Source of the DNA: Syngnathus acus
Lineage: Eukaryota; Chordata; Actinopteri; Syngnathiformes; Syngnathidae
Assembly: GCF_901709675.1 (NCBI RefSeq)
Contig: NC_051096.1
Location: forward strand, 8,782,001 to 8,846,000
Reading direction: 5' to 3'
Length of the DNA: 64,000 nt
Shown: positions 1 through 11,800 of the stretch, piece by piece
Numbering within the stretch: the first letter of the stretch is position 1
How the letters are laid out: each line of letters begins with the position of its first letter
Notes under the pieces: generated by a model
Told to the model about the DNA's origin: nothing
The model's database searches: none
Seen by the model: the letters and a program-made list of their open reading frames with translations, nothing else
Position numbers and translations under genes: made by a program

Positions 1-2756
1 CTGAACCTAACCCTTAAACTATTATTATATATGACATGTTATTCTTATACTATTATTATAATAATTATTGTTGTTCTTATGAAAACCTGATGTGGTTACA
101 GAGAAATGAAGGTAAATTTGGAACCGGCGGCACAAAAAAATGATGTAGAAAATTTGACTTGCATTTTGTTTCAAAACAAACCAATGTGTAATGAGAAGAA
201 ATGAAAGTTGAGCACATTTGTTATTTAGCAAACTGGTGGATCTTTGCATTCCTAAATAAGCCGGGAGTCGCATTCATTTTCAAAAAGCTTGGTTGACCCC
301 CTGAATTGGGTTATTTGGGAATCATGCGACGGACACTTTAGAGGTCATAGAAAAATGAAAGCAAGCCATACATTTGAAATATTTGACATTACTACACTAA
401 TAAGATTGCAACATTTTGTCCAGGCTTTATGGCAATATATCAACAATGTTATTCGTTGCTTTGTAAAATGGTGATTTGGTTCATTTCTGACTTTTGAGAT
501 ACGCCATGTCCTTTCACCAGAATTGGTGGAGACGAACTCATACGTGGATATTTTTGCCGCTTGCTGAACTCTGATTCAGGCAACAACTGCATGCACCATT
601 ACAAGTTTGGACTAAGAAATACATTGCAATAACAAATACTGAAGCCATCATTTAGGAATGATTGTTGAGCAATTGAACAGTATGCATGATTCATTTGCCG
701 AAATAATTACCTTGTGCTAATGTTCTTGACAAAAACATACGGAAATTCCAACTCTAAGTCCATTTCTATAGTTTGGATGGTCTTTCTGCCAAGTTGTACT
801 CCGATTGAAATATTTCTTTGTGTTTATTTCACTATTCTTTGTTCAGTTCTGTGCACAGTTGTACTTGTTTGCGATGTTTGTTTTCAAAATGCAATACAAA
901 TAGAGTTGAATAAAATCTAAAGGTGACAACAATTGGAGCGCAACTGACGTGATTCTTGCTCCATAATTCCACTGCTATACTTTGTTACTTTTGCTACCAC
1001 AAAAGAAGAACAATAGTGACATTCTGAGTTGTGTCCAAATAATCAGGATTCTTGAAAGTTGAGTGCGTGCGTGCGAGCGAGGGAGGGAGGTAGGGTGGAG
1101 ATTTTCTTTTTTTTTCTCTCTCTCTCTCTCAATTGGGTCCAATTATATCACGCCGTCCCCCATCTTCGATGTGACACAAGGAAACCCATGCCCGGTTCGG
1201 CTCGATCGCAGTAGCGCCAGCATCAACTCAGCAAACGTAAATTCTACTCCTGGGAATCTTTGAAAGAACAAGGTAAAGACTTTGACACCGGAACCAATGT
1301 TCTTATATGCATCTGTTTCGTTCACCTTTTGACAGCGTGTTCAGATAAAAAAAAAAAAAAGAATACTACGATGACTTTTAGTGTGAGCAATACTCAACTG
1401 AGTATTTTCTTGGCGATTGACAATTGGAACTTGCTGTTGTCGCATGAGTAACGCCTATTCTGTTCTTTCATTTTCACCTGTCTGTCTGTCTGTCTGTCTG
1501 TCTGTCGCGCGGGCGCACGTTACATCACCAAGTGGTTGATTTGACGCCCAAAGCAATTAGACCCCATTTTGCTCCGCCGTCATGTTACTCATTTGTAAGC
1601 GTTTTTTCCCCTCAGCCAAGGCGAATGAGAAAAAAAGCAAAGCGGGGGGGGCTGCTGCTGCGCATAGCTATCGAAGCAAGTATTGGAGTAAATACTCTCA
1701 GTTCCTTCATAAAGCCAAATCAAATGGCACTGGCACGTTCCAACTTGTTTGGGGAGACAGACTGCTGTCAGTGTTGGCGCAAGTGTCTCTCTCAAAGGAC
1801 TGATCAAATTGCTCCAGTGGTTCTGAAGTGAGAGTTCCTCCTCACATTCAAGTTGAAATGGCAGCTTTTTATGGTCAACAAATCCATTGCTCGATTGACA
1901 CAGCTCATTTGATTGTTCATTTCTTTCCAAAGAATACGACAATGCCTAAGAGTTCAAAGCAAGGAGAGGAAACGGAAGCGATTTTCATTTCCAAACCAAT
2001 TGTGTTCGATTTGAACAATCATCAATATGTGTGAGGAAGATGCTCTGAGGCTCTTGCTGCAGGTTTGTCCCTTTTGGACAAGTGCCAGTCAGTCTGATGT
2101 TTGAGCACAACAATGAATGAGCTCCATTGGAAGTGACAGGGGGCGGGCGGACGGACGGACGGACGGACGGACGGACATGCAGACGGCAAATACGTATAAA
2201 CAACCAGAGGAAAACTACCAGTCACCTCAGGATAACTTGCAGCCTTCAGCAAGCATTCTAAATATTTGCTTTAATATTGAGTTGGAGGCCATCACTAGTT
2301 CATCCACTTGGACAGGTTTTGTTATTGATTGCGTTTTGTCCTCTTGATTGCGAGGTGATTCCTTGCCTTGGCTCTTTCTCCGTCCTTCCTTCCTTCGTGC
2401 CTGCCTCCCATCCATTTTGAAACGGCTTTGCTCAAACCCTTTTCAGAGAACGCCTTGCAGCCACCGATATTCTCGGCTTGAAAATATTGCTTTGCTTTTG
2501 AAGTTTTTGATTACGTCTCTGTATGGATTACAGTCTATCCGAAAGGAACGAAAACTCAACTCTGCCATTTTGTGTCTAGTCAAAATATCGGGCTTAATAT
2601 GGCGGCTTGTTAAGGTCACTTACTTACCTGATGATGAACTGTAGTGTCTTTTTTGATTGCCTTTGAAAGTCAGTACGGTGATTTTGCCGGTATTTGGCTC
2701 TTGGCTGGTACTGCACCTTTTGTCTTTGTACATTTGTTCCTTTCCGCAGATCCGAG
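1..2756. other. Upstream region of asns copy 1, no coding gene seen
   Basis: No ORF here resembles a known protein family and none has convincing splice context. The stretch is AT-rich and holds a TCTG microsatellite (1478-1506) and a GGAC microsatellite (2149-2176). The asns ATG at 2757 follows a splice acceptor (the AG of ttccgcag, just before 2750), so at least one untranslated asns exon and its promoter should lie somewhere in this region. I could not place them. Confidence 0.5.
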
Positions 2757-5700
2757 ATGTGCGGAATCTGGGCAATGTTCGGCAGCGACGAGAGCCTGTC
2801 AACTCAGTGCGCCGACGCCGTGAAAATAGCCCACCGAGGCCCAGACGCCTTCCGCTTTGAGAATATCAACGGGCACGCCAACTGCTGCTTTGGCTTCCAT
2901 CGGCTGGCCATTTTGGATCAGCTGCATGGCATGCAACCTTTGCACGTCAACAAACTGCCCTTTTTGTGGCTGTGCTACAATGGCGAGATTTACAACCACC
3001 TCACAGTAAGACCGTAGCAGCCGTTTGCCGTTTTTTTCCTTCTGTTTGGAGCAGGCCCGTGCCCGGCCGGCCGGGTCTTACGTAAACAGCAGTTGGGAGC
3101 ACAACAATGAAGTTCAAGTGCTGGCTGAGCCTGCAGTACTGACTTATGTAATTGTCATTCGATGCTTTCATTGTGTTGTTCACACAAATCACTTTTCTTG
3201 TGTTTAGAAAGAAATGGCGTATTTTCCGCACCGTAAAGCGCTTCGGGAGGCGCAGACGTGACAAGTTGCTTATCGTCGTGGTCGGTCACGTCGCTCTTGG
3301 GCAATGATCCGGAAAGCTTGAATTGTGCCTCGTAAGCACGTCTTTTTGTCCGTACCGTTCTCGAGGCTCCGCGAGGCTGTTTGCATCTTTGCTTTTTGAG
3401 AAAATGAAAGAATGCTCATAAAAATGAAAACCCTACAGCCTGCATGTGTTTACAATGTGGGAGGAAGCTGGCATCCGCAGAGGATAACCAGAAAACTCTT
3501 TCATGTCAATTCCACAGTGGAAAGCCTCAGGCAAGATTGTTTGACACGCATTCCTTAAGGAATGTGGTCATGCATGTTAAACCGTTGTTGGTTGGTATCC
3601 TTCAATTTAAGAGAAAAAACCCCAACAGAATGGCCCCTGAAATAACGGACAACATGGAATTTGCAGACATGCGTTCAAAAAGGCCTCATTACTCAAGTTT
3701 GAAAATGCATTTGTTGACTCCAAAATGTGAAGTTAAGGGTGTCATCATTTGGGTCAAATTAAGAGCAAGAAATACAGCCTTTGTGCAGCTCAAGTGCCCC
3801 CCCGCATGGCCGCCCGCCCAACCAGCCTGTCACGTCTTTTGTCAGTCACCAACATACGTATGCAAGCATGATGCATTCTAGCTCATTCTATATTCCGTTG
3901 AACTTGAGACGAGTAGACCCCCTGAGGCGTTGTCAGTGTTTGTTGTGAGCTTCAAGTTATGCCCGAGGAAAAGAAAGAAAAAAAAGAATATCATTGTGTA
4001 AGATTTGAGTCACTTTCCCATTGAGACAGGTGTGGCTCATATTTCATTGCTGCAATCGATAGCCTGTTGCTAAGGCGTACTTGCATTCTACACCTACTGC
4101 TGAAACGAAAGGATTGCTCCTGATCGCCTGTCATCTTGTCCCTCTACTCACTGGAATCTCAGTATATTTTCCTGTTTGGCCACTTGATGGCGCCATAATG
4201 CAAATGAAGCACCTTGAAAGCCACGCGAGGCAAACCAATTGGTTGGAAAGCCTCGGTGATTGCAAGGCTTTCTTTTGCTATCATTCAAGTCAAATACTAT
4301 CATCAGGGATAAGTCTCAAAGGGTTCTGAGCCACTTGATCAACTATATGTTCTACTTTCTTCCTCAACTCTTCTTTCAGCTGAAGAAGCAATTTGAGTTT
4401 GAGTGCCAGACACAAGTGGACGGCGAGGTTCTGCTGCACTTGTACGAGCGCTTCGGCATTCAGAAGGCCGTGTCTCTCCTGGACGGCACCTTTGCTTTCG
4501 TTCTGTTGGACACGAGCCAGAGAAAAGTGTGCCTGGGAAGGGACACGTACGGCGTGCGCCCCTTGTTTCGACTTCTGACCGACGACGGAACGCTCGGAGT
4601 CAGCTCCGAGGCCAAAGGTAACGGCCCGAGTGCACCGGGAGTTAGTTATGCGTGCAAACTTGTTGGTTTTTCTCGCAGGCCTTACGGATGTGGTCCGCGC
4701 CACGGACACGGCTGCCAAAGTCAGCCCCTTTCTGCCGGGTCATTTTGAAGTCTTTCATTTGAGCCTCAACGGAAAGGTGACATCGATTGAGCTGGAGCAG
4801 TTCCACGAATGCACCAAGGAGCCAGCTCACGCCATCTATGACACCGTGGGGAAACTGGCAGCAGGTAGCCGCCACCCCACCACCGGCCTTCAGCGTCACC
4901 TTGCAAAAAGTCATCGCTGCCGTGTCTTAGGTTTTGACGACGACACGGTCAAGGACAACGTCAGAAGGTTGTTTGAGAACGCCGTACGGAAACGGCTCAT
5001 GGGCACCAGGAAGATTGGTTGTCTTCTCTCGGGTAATGGCTCAAATGTCTTGTTCTATTCATGGGATCTCAGCAAAGAATGGAGTTCATTTTCTGTGCTT
5101 CAGGGGGTCTGGATTCCAGTTTGGTTGCCGCTACCTTGGTGAAGCTGGCAAAACAAGTGGGACTCGAGTATCCCATTCAAACCTTTTCAATTGGGTCGGA
5201 AGACAGCCCGGACATCTTGGCGGCCCGTAAGGTCAGCCGGCGCACAGGGAGATGGCAATTGCAAGAATGTTTCTTTATTTGGACACTGTCTTTGAGTCCA
5301 AAGTGTGATTTGATTTCCCCCCCCCCCCCCCCCCCCAAGGTCGCAGCTTACATCGGCAGCGAACACCACGAGGTGAACTTCACTGCCGAAGAAGGCATTC
5401 AGGTTGTAGAGCAAGTGATTGTAAGCCTTGAGACCTATGACATCACCACTGTTCGAGCCTCTGTCGGTGAGTGAAAAGTGAAGCATGATTGAGGAAATGT
5501 CAGCCCATGCTTTTGCTTTCTCTCTGATTCATTGGTTGTCAATCCAGATCAAGTTGCTAATACTGGAGGCACATCCATCCGTTTTCGAGCAAAAGACAGA
5601 ATACATAGAAACGTGGTCATGTTCCAAAAGTGAGCAGAGTGACAGTTGGAGCGGCTCTTTACGTCCCACGTAGGACAGAGAAATGACGTTGTCATATTAC

Positions 5701-6943
5701 AAAGAAAAGGTTCAAACGGGTCGACAGAGAAATGGCGTTGTCAGATTACAACGAAAAGGTTTAAACGGGTTGACGTCCTTCAGCGGTGTCTTTCGTGTTA
5801 GTAGATAACGAATAGAAATGTCGCAACTCTGGAGAATTGAAAATGTTTCTTACACTGGCCTTGTTTGGTCCCTGTAGGAATGTACTTGGTGTCTAAATAC
5901 ATTGGTGAGAAGACCGATAGTGTGGTGATCTTCTCTGGGGAAGGCTCCGATGAGCTCACGCAAGGCTACATTTACTTCCACAAGGCAAGTGCTCTTGCTT
6001 TTAAACGCAGTGGTGTTTTAAACGTATAAGATTAGTTTGACCATATACTGTTATGGAAAAACATCAGGAATATATTGGAGCTTTGAAGATACTGATATCG
6101 GTAATCTTGAATCCAATTGAATCGAGTACTTCTTGTGTAGGCTCCCAGCGCCAAAGCAGGAGCGGAAGAGAGCGTCCGCCTGCTGAAAGAACTCTACCTG
6201 TTTGACAATCTGCGAGCGGATCGCACCACGTCTGCGCACGGGTAACCTTTTGCCCGCTCGCGGGTGCTTGCCCGTGTCTTTCTGGCTTCCGTTCATTCGC
6301 GTGCTTTCAGTTTGGAGCTCCGAGTGCCTTTCCTGGACCACAGACTGACGGCGTATTACCTATCCCTGCCTGAGGAAATGAGAAATCCCAGGGTTGGTCT
6401 GGTTAAAAAAAAATACAAATAAATGACAACTATTGACTGGCTCAGCTATGCGATACCTTGTCTGCAGCACGGAATGGAGAAGTACCTTCTGCGGGACTCC
6501 TTCAGAGGTGTGAAATTGATCCCCGATGAGATTCTGTGGAGGAGGAAAGAAGCCTTCAGTGATGGTGTGATGTCCGTTAAGAAGTCCTGGTATATCTTTC
6601 TTGAGGAATGCCTTGAGTCTATGGTATGTGCACATTTGAAAGATAAAAACGTGTGAGGAGCGTGCAATAGGCCGAGAAAATGCGTGCCCAATTGCAGTAT
6701 TTCTTCACTTGAAATGATTGTTTCCTGGTCTCTGGACAGGTGAGCGACGGCGAGATGGCCAACGCTCCCAAGCTCTTCCCTCACAACACTCCCCGCACCA
6801 AAGAGGCCTTCTACTTCAGACAGGTTTTTGAAAAGCACTACCCCGGCCATGCCGAGTTGCTCCCCCATTTCTGGATGCCCCGCTGGATTGATGCCAGTGA
6901 CCCTTCAGCCCGCACACTGTCCATCTACACCAGTAACGACTAA
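2757..6943 (+). CDS. asns: Asparagine synthetase (glutamine-hydrolysing), copy 1
   Basis: Cytosolic enzyme making asparagine from aspartate, ATP and glutamine. Coding exons: 2757-3005, 4380-4617, 4679-4864, 4931-5032, 5104-5231, 5340-5466, 5878-5984, 6141-6241, 6311-6392, 6468-6623, 6740-6943. They join in frame to 559 residues; the human enzyme has about 561. The start is fixed by MCGIW: after Met removal Cys2 is the N-terminal nucleophile of the glutaminase domain, which also shows [17 protein letters not shown] and YNGEIYN. The synthetase domain has the pyrophosphate loop SGGLDSS (split by intron 4), [18 protein letters not shown] and [13 protein letters not shown]. Intron 7 has a GC donor (AAG|GCAAGT). 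Intron 1 is 1374 bp, against 60 bp in the inverted copy at 18538-22020. No frame break is seen, so this copy looks functional. Its last exon keeps the usual C-terminus ([13 protein letters not shown]). Confidence 0.95.
5675..5772. repeat. 49-bp tandem duplication in asns copy 1 intron 6
   Basis: Two head-to-tail copies of a 49-bp unit (5675-5723 and 5724-5772) each start acagagaaatg and end in aaacgggt, with a few mismatches. The inverted asns copy has no equivalent in its intron 6, so the change came after the copies separated or escaped homogenisation. Confidence 0.75.
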
Positions 6944-7634
6944 ATAAGTCAAGCAGAAAGGCAAACAGGATTTGAATGGACATTTCAATTCACCTTCCAA
7001 AAATTCACAAAGGAAGATCGTCTCATGTTCCAAATTCATGTATTATCGGCAAATGAAGACATTGATATCACTGAGTGGAGCCAAAGCTTCAAACAGCCAC
7101 TCAATCACATTGTGGATCAATTCTTTCGGACTGCGATTCATACTCTGTTCTTGAGTTTTGCATTACTGCAACCAGCTATGTGCTGCTGCTGCTGCTGCTG
7201 CTTAGTTATTCAAGTTTGAAATTGCTTTTGCTCATTCAAATCGTATCTACAGCAGAACCTCCTAAGTCACTACAATTGGCTTTATGATGCACGATTGATG
7301 GGCATGGCACCACGCCCCCACAGAGACTCTGCTCCACTATTCCCACAAAAAAAAGGAAATACTTGGTGTCAAGATCTTCCAGATCTGGCCAGCCAACCAC
7401 ATCATTTGAGAGACAAATCACGAGCATTGACTTCTCTTGCTAATCGTCTTGAGTTATTGCTAGCATGTTTCTTAGCATTTGCCTTTTAAAATCAAGTGTC
7501 AAATATTCAAACACATCATTTTTTTGAAAACTATTTAGCCATCAATTTGTTGTGTGTATGCAATCATACGAGTGGATCATATATTTGATGTCCAACGTTT
7601 CCCAAGTACGCTGGACACGTATAAATGTCTGGAA

Positions 7635-7949
7635 CAGGGGTGTCAAACTCATTTTTTTCGCGGGCCGCATTGTAGTCATAGCTTCTTTCGGAGGGACATT
7701 ATGACTGTCAACCCAAATAAATGTATGAGCACCTCATATTATATACAGTAAAAGCTACAAAACAAACTGACAACTGAGTCAGATGAGTAAAAACTGGTCA
7801 AATATTAAAAAAAAAAAAAGATATTAAAAGTGAAGACAATTTGCAATTCTAATGACACATGAATTTGATGCACAATTTGTCTTCGCGGGCCACATAAAAT
7901 GATGTGGCGGGCTGTATCTGGCCCCCGGGCCTTGAGTATGACACCTGTG
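7635..7949. mobile_element. Non-autonomous hAT-type MITE with 8-bp target duplication
   Basis: The 315-bp element starts CAGGGGTGTCAAACTCA and ends with its imperfect inverted complement TGAGTATGACACCTGTG (14 of 17 positions pair). It is flanked by a perfect 8-bp direct repeat GTCTGGAA (7627-7634 and 7950-7957). An 8-bp duplication and CAGGGGTGTCAAACTC ends are typical of hAT elements common in fish. Internal GCGGGCC motifs sit just inside both ends. No transposase is encoded, so it must have been moved in trans. It carries an AATAAA near 7715. Confidence 0.85.
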
Positions 7950-9624
7950 GTCTGGAAGAAGCAAATGGCCACCATTTGAAGTTGCTCCAAAATGAATTTG
8001 CATTACTAATTGTGTGAAATGACATTCGGAAGGGGCTTCCTAACCCAAGTCTCATCTGAATACAAGCCTTAACTTGCCATCTATTAGCCATGATGTTTTG
8101 CATTTGAATGCATTATATATAGTACGTACACATACATACATACATACACGTACACATATGTATGTATGTATGTTCAGTTTCTGTCTTTACGTTCTCTTTG
8201 AGAGTTCCATCCATAACTATGCTTGCTTTTCTTCCATTCGTTCTCAATAAAGTTGGAATGCAACAAATGTTTGCCTGATCCGCCTGGCCGGCCGCCCGCC
8301 TAAGCGACACAGGTACGACATTGGCACGACTAAAACATGTAAACAATTGTTTTATTTGACAAACAGTAATGAGCATCTACAAAATCAACACAGAGGTGAG
8401 GAATGCCAAGATAAGAAACAGGCAGGAGAGAAGGTGACCCTTTTAGCGGCGCTTGTCATACATCTGTATTGTGCTCCATTGGGAGGAATCTGCACCAGAC
8501 AATCAACAGAGAGGATTGTCTTAATACAGGCAGGCAGGCAGGCACAAATGCAATATTTGTACTGGCACAATGATGTACCTGGATCTTCTTGGCTTCGTTT
8601 TCCCATCAACCCGACAAAAGAGTTGACTTTATGCCCTTAAAAAAAAAAAAAAAAAAAGATCAGCCGCAACAAGAAGGAACGATACATCTCACGTAATCTA
8701 AGAGCTTTAAAATGGTCAAACCTGTGCCACTTGAGGACATGAAACTTTCCATAATAATTGGGATTTTTTTTCTTTTTTGTTCTCCAGACTATTCCCTTTT
8801 TTCCCTTCTTATAGCAAGTACTTACTTTTGCGTGGAATCTCTGTCTTTGCTTTGGTAGAAAAGGGAAACATTATACATAAGTGTGAGACGGCAAACAGAA
8901 CTAGAAATCATGTCGTTGAGATTTGTTACCCATTGAGCGCTTCCCCATCAGGCCAATAAACTGATGTGGCCGGGGCTTTCTTGTCTTCCTCCAAAGTATT
9001 TCTCTGAAGGGGTCACGAGACATCCAGTTGTCCTGTGGAAAGCAAAGCCGTGGGACAAACTCAGAGTATTATTTGAAAGAAACAGTCCAGCAAAATAGAT
9101 CATATTGTTCTGTACATGACCGAACTTGTGAATAATAATAATAATAATTGGGGGGATTGCATGCATTTGTTTGATTGAGAGAGGGCGCTCAAATGTCTTG
9201 TCATGATTTATTGTTGGCGAATTCTCATTAGCAGAATGGCCTCAGCTTGGCATCGCTCCAATTCACAATGTCAAGCACAAGACGTGCAATTCATTTCAAT
9301 ACGGACAAGCGAGGCTGCAGCGTTAACAATAACCTTTCATCAGGGTAAACGCTTTCCTGTATGCTGTGAGTCTTATCGCTTTTCTTACTTCTTGATTCTT
9401 TTTTTTCTCTCTAAACAAAATGATCGTTTGTGTGCACTGCGAACCCGGAAAAAAACCGCAATATTAATTCGTTGTCATTTCTGATGCTTCATTTTCATTT
9501 GGGAAATGCGCTCACTTAATTGTTGTTAAGGAGTAAAAACAACGTGGATCTCTTCTGAGTATATATTTGAACATAAAACGCTTTTGTCTAGTGTTACTAA
9601 ATGTTAAAATTTTCATATCCACAC

Positions 9625-9627
<3 letters not shown>

Positions 9628-9668
<41 letters not shown>

Positions 9669-9705
9669 CACACACATATATACACACACACAAACGCACA
9701 CACAG
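9628..9705. repeat. TA/CA compound microsatellite
   Basis: About 37 bp of alternating AT run into CA-rich sequence. The short ORFs reading through it in several frames are low-complexity artefacts. Confidence 0.9.
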
Positions 9706-9980
9706 TTTAATTTGGGGGCAATTACAGGTAAGTGCAAAAAGTATGCGGAAAACATTTATTCTGAAGCGAAAATGGACTACCTGTATGTGGTTGTTGTTCG
9801 TCCAGTCGTCATCGATTTCTTGAAGGTCGTTCTCCTCGCAAAAAACTTGGCTTATGGCGATGAAAAGCATAAAAAGTGAGAAAAGACGAAAGCTCATGAT
9901 GTCAAACTCGCTCGGCTGTGTTATTCTGTTCAACGACTGGAACGTAAGTAACTATATGAGTACGGAGGAAAACGGACGGC

Positions 9981-9982
<2 letters not shown>

Positions 9983-10047
<65 letters not shown>
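9983..10047. repeat. GA microsatellite
   Basis: About 65 bp of uninterrupted GA. It lies just left of the dispersed repeat at 10074. Confidence 0.95.
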
Positions 10048-10048
<1 letters not shown>

Positions 10049-10073
10049 GACGCCAATTATGATGACCACCAAT

Positions 10074-11204
10074 GGAAAATGCACTTTTTTAGCTTTTAAA
10101 TACATTTTATTGTGCGCTTGGAGTCTCCGGGATTGTAGAAAATTTTAATCTTCCCCTCTAGGTGTTGCAGAGATACTTTTATAATCTATTAGGAGGATAT
10201 TTTTGACGCCGTATCCATTTTTCGATGACCTATTTTTTATCTATGATCTATGACGTCACAGTTTTTGGGGCAGAGCTACTTTTATAATCTAGTTGGGGGA
10301 TATTTTTGACGCCGTATCCATTTTCTATATGTTCATCTATTACCTGTGTTTCTCTATGACGTCACCGTCTTTGAGCGGCACTAGCAAACAAGCTAACAGG
10401 TGTGGCTGGCCAAACAATTTGGCAAATCCGCCATCTTTATTACTCGAAGGTGACACCAAATGTCGGATGATGCCGAAATGGAGAGATCAAAATGTTGGAT
10501 GCAATTATGCACGCAGCTCCCCGAAGAAGTGCCTGGTCAATTTCATTTTTCAGGTCCTGCTTGTCTGTGCCAATCACTTGAAGGACATTCAGTTCCTACG
10601 GAAACGGCGGACACCGGCATCTGATCTTCATATTGTGTGTCTATGATGCCCTCGTTTTCATAGCATTAGCATGAGTCTTTCTGCTGATTTGAGCACTGTG
10701 CGCTCTGTTTTCACTTGTGGATGTATTTTCAGTGGTTGTATCCGATGAATTGCATCGAAAGCGTTAAATGCATTCATTCGCTTCTCGCTGACGTTAGCAT
10801 TAGCTGACTGCTTCGCTCGACTGCAGTGCTGGTGTTCATTAATATTCGAGGGGATTTATTATGTTACGTGTTATGTATGGTTGGATGGACACGTCTGCTG
10901 CTGTTGACATGTTTTAACCCAAACGTTTGCGGCGCAGGTAAACGCTACAACCGCTAAAAAAAAACACTACAAAAATAAAAACTACAAATGTGTTCGACGG
11001 AAAGGGGGGCGGGGCGGGGCGTGAAGTGTCTCGTTTTTGTATTTCAAGTGACCGCACCAAAAGTGCTTGCTCTGACTGCTCCTCCTCGGGCCCTGCGATA
11101 CTATGATGACGAGGAATTCCGACAAAAGACTTGCTCTTCCACTTTATACTGAAGGAGTAAAATGTAAAAAAAAAAAAAAAAGCAGGATTTCTAACCATGA
11201 TATG
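10074..11204 (+). repeat. Dispersed repeat copy A with degenerate THAP-like segment
   Basis: This is clearly homologous to 59518-60470. Both start ggaaaatgcacttttt, share a ttttgacgccgta block, gacgtcac motifs, aacaagctaacaggtgt, a gatgatgccgaa segment and a gatgccctcgtt block, and end near accatgata. Copy A has an internal duplication of the ttttgacgccgtatccattt block (near 10201 and 10302). From 10471 a short reading frame MPKWRDQNVGCNYARSS and, further on, LVCANHLKDIQFL recall the spaced Cys/His pattern of THAP zinc fingers. The frame is not maintained as a gene. I infer an old THAP-encoding DNA transposon or a derivative of one. The family is not identified. Confidence 0.55.
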
Positions 11205-11708
11205 TCAGTGCCACTGACGATATGTAAACATAGCCACACGGGTTCAGTTGCCACTCGGCAACGGTGCGAATCTGAGTGTAAATTGTCTGTGATTGACAGA
11301 AAATCAGTTGATGTTTTAATCTAGGTACCATATGGATAAAGTGGTTTTCAAACATTCTGCTTTTGTAACTGGAAGCAAATTTAGGTCGACCCTCTCAAAT
11401 GAAAGGTGTAATTGCCACTCATTTGCATCAGAAAAGCATTTTTTAAGAGTAGTGTGTTCAGCATGAATAGGTGGCCACGGCACTATGGAAGTTCAATGTG
11501 CGCATAACTCAGTGAGTGTTCAAGTGGCTGGCTTTATTCCATCAACAATGGCTTTGTATTATTTACCGATGTGCTAAGCAAATGTTTAATCTGGGAGGAT
11601 CTGTACTCACCAATCTGATGATGAATAAAACATGGCATTAACAATGTCATGCTTTCAGTATTTCCCGCTTTGTTTGAAAAAGATGGTTTCGTCAAACTAT
11701 TTTGGATA

Positions 11709-11800
11709 GATTCAAGATTCAAGAGTTTTTATTCGCCATGTTTGAGCGTGCCAAACAAGGAATTTGACTTCGGTAAAACACACCCTCTGTTCAACATATA
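11709..11800. repeat. Possible retroelement tail (attcaagagtttttattcg type)
   Basis: The stretch attcaagagtttttattcg followed by a low-complexity flank resembles 3' tails of non-LTR elements that are frequent in fish genomes. No ends or target duplication were identified, so this is a weak call from recalled sequence style. Confidence 0.3.

Noticed and set aside
3205-3260. Possible transposon end (ggcgtattttccgcaccgtaaagcg)
   Set aside because: It resembles a fish repeat terminus I half recall, but no matching second end or target duplication was found nearby.
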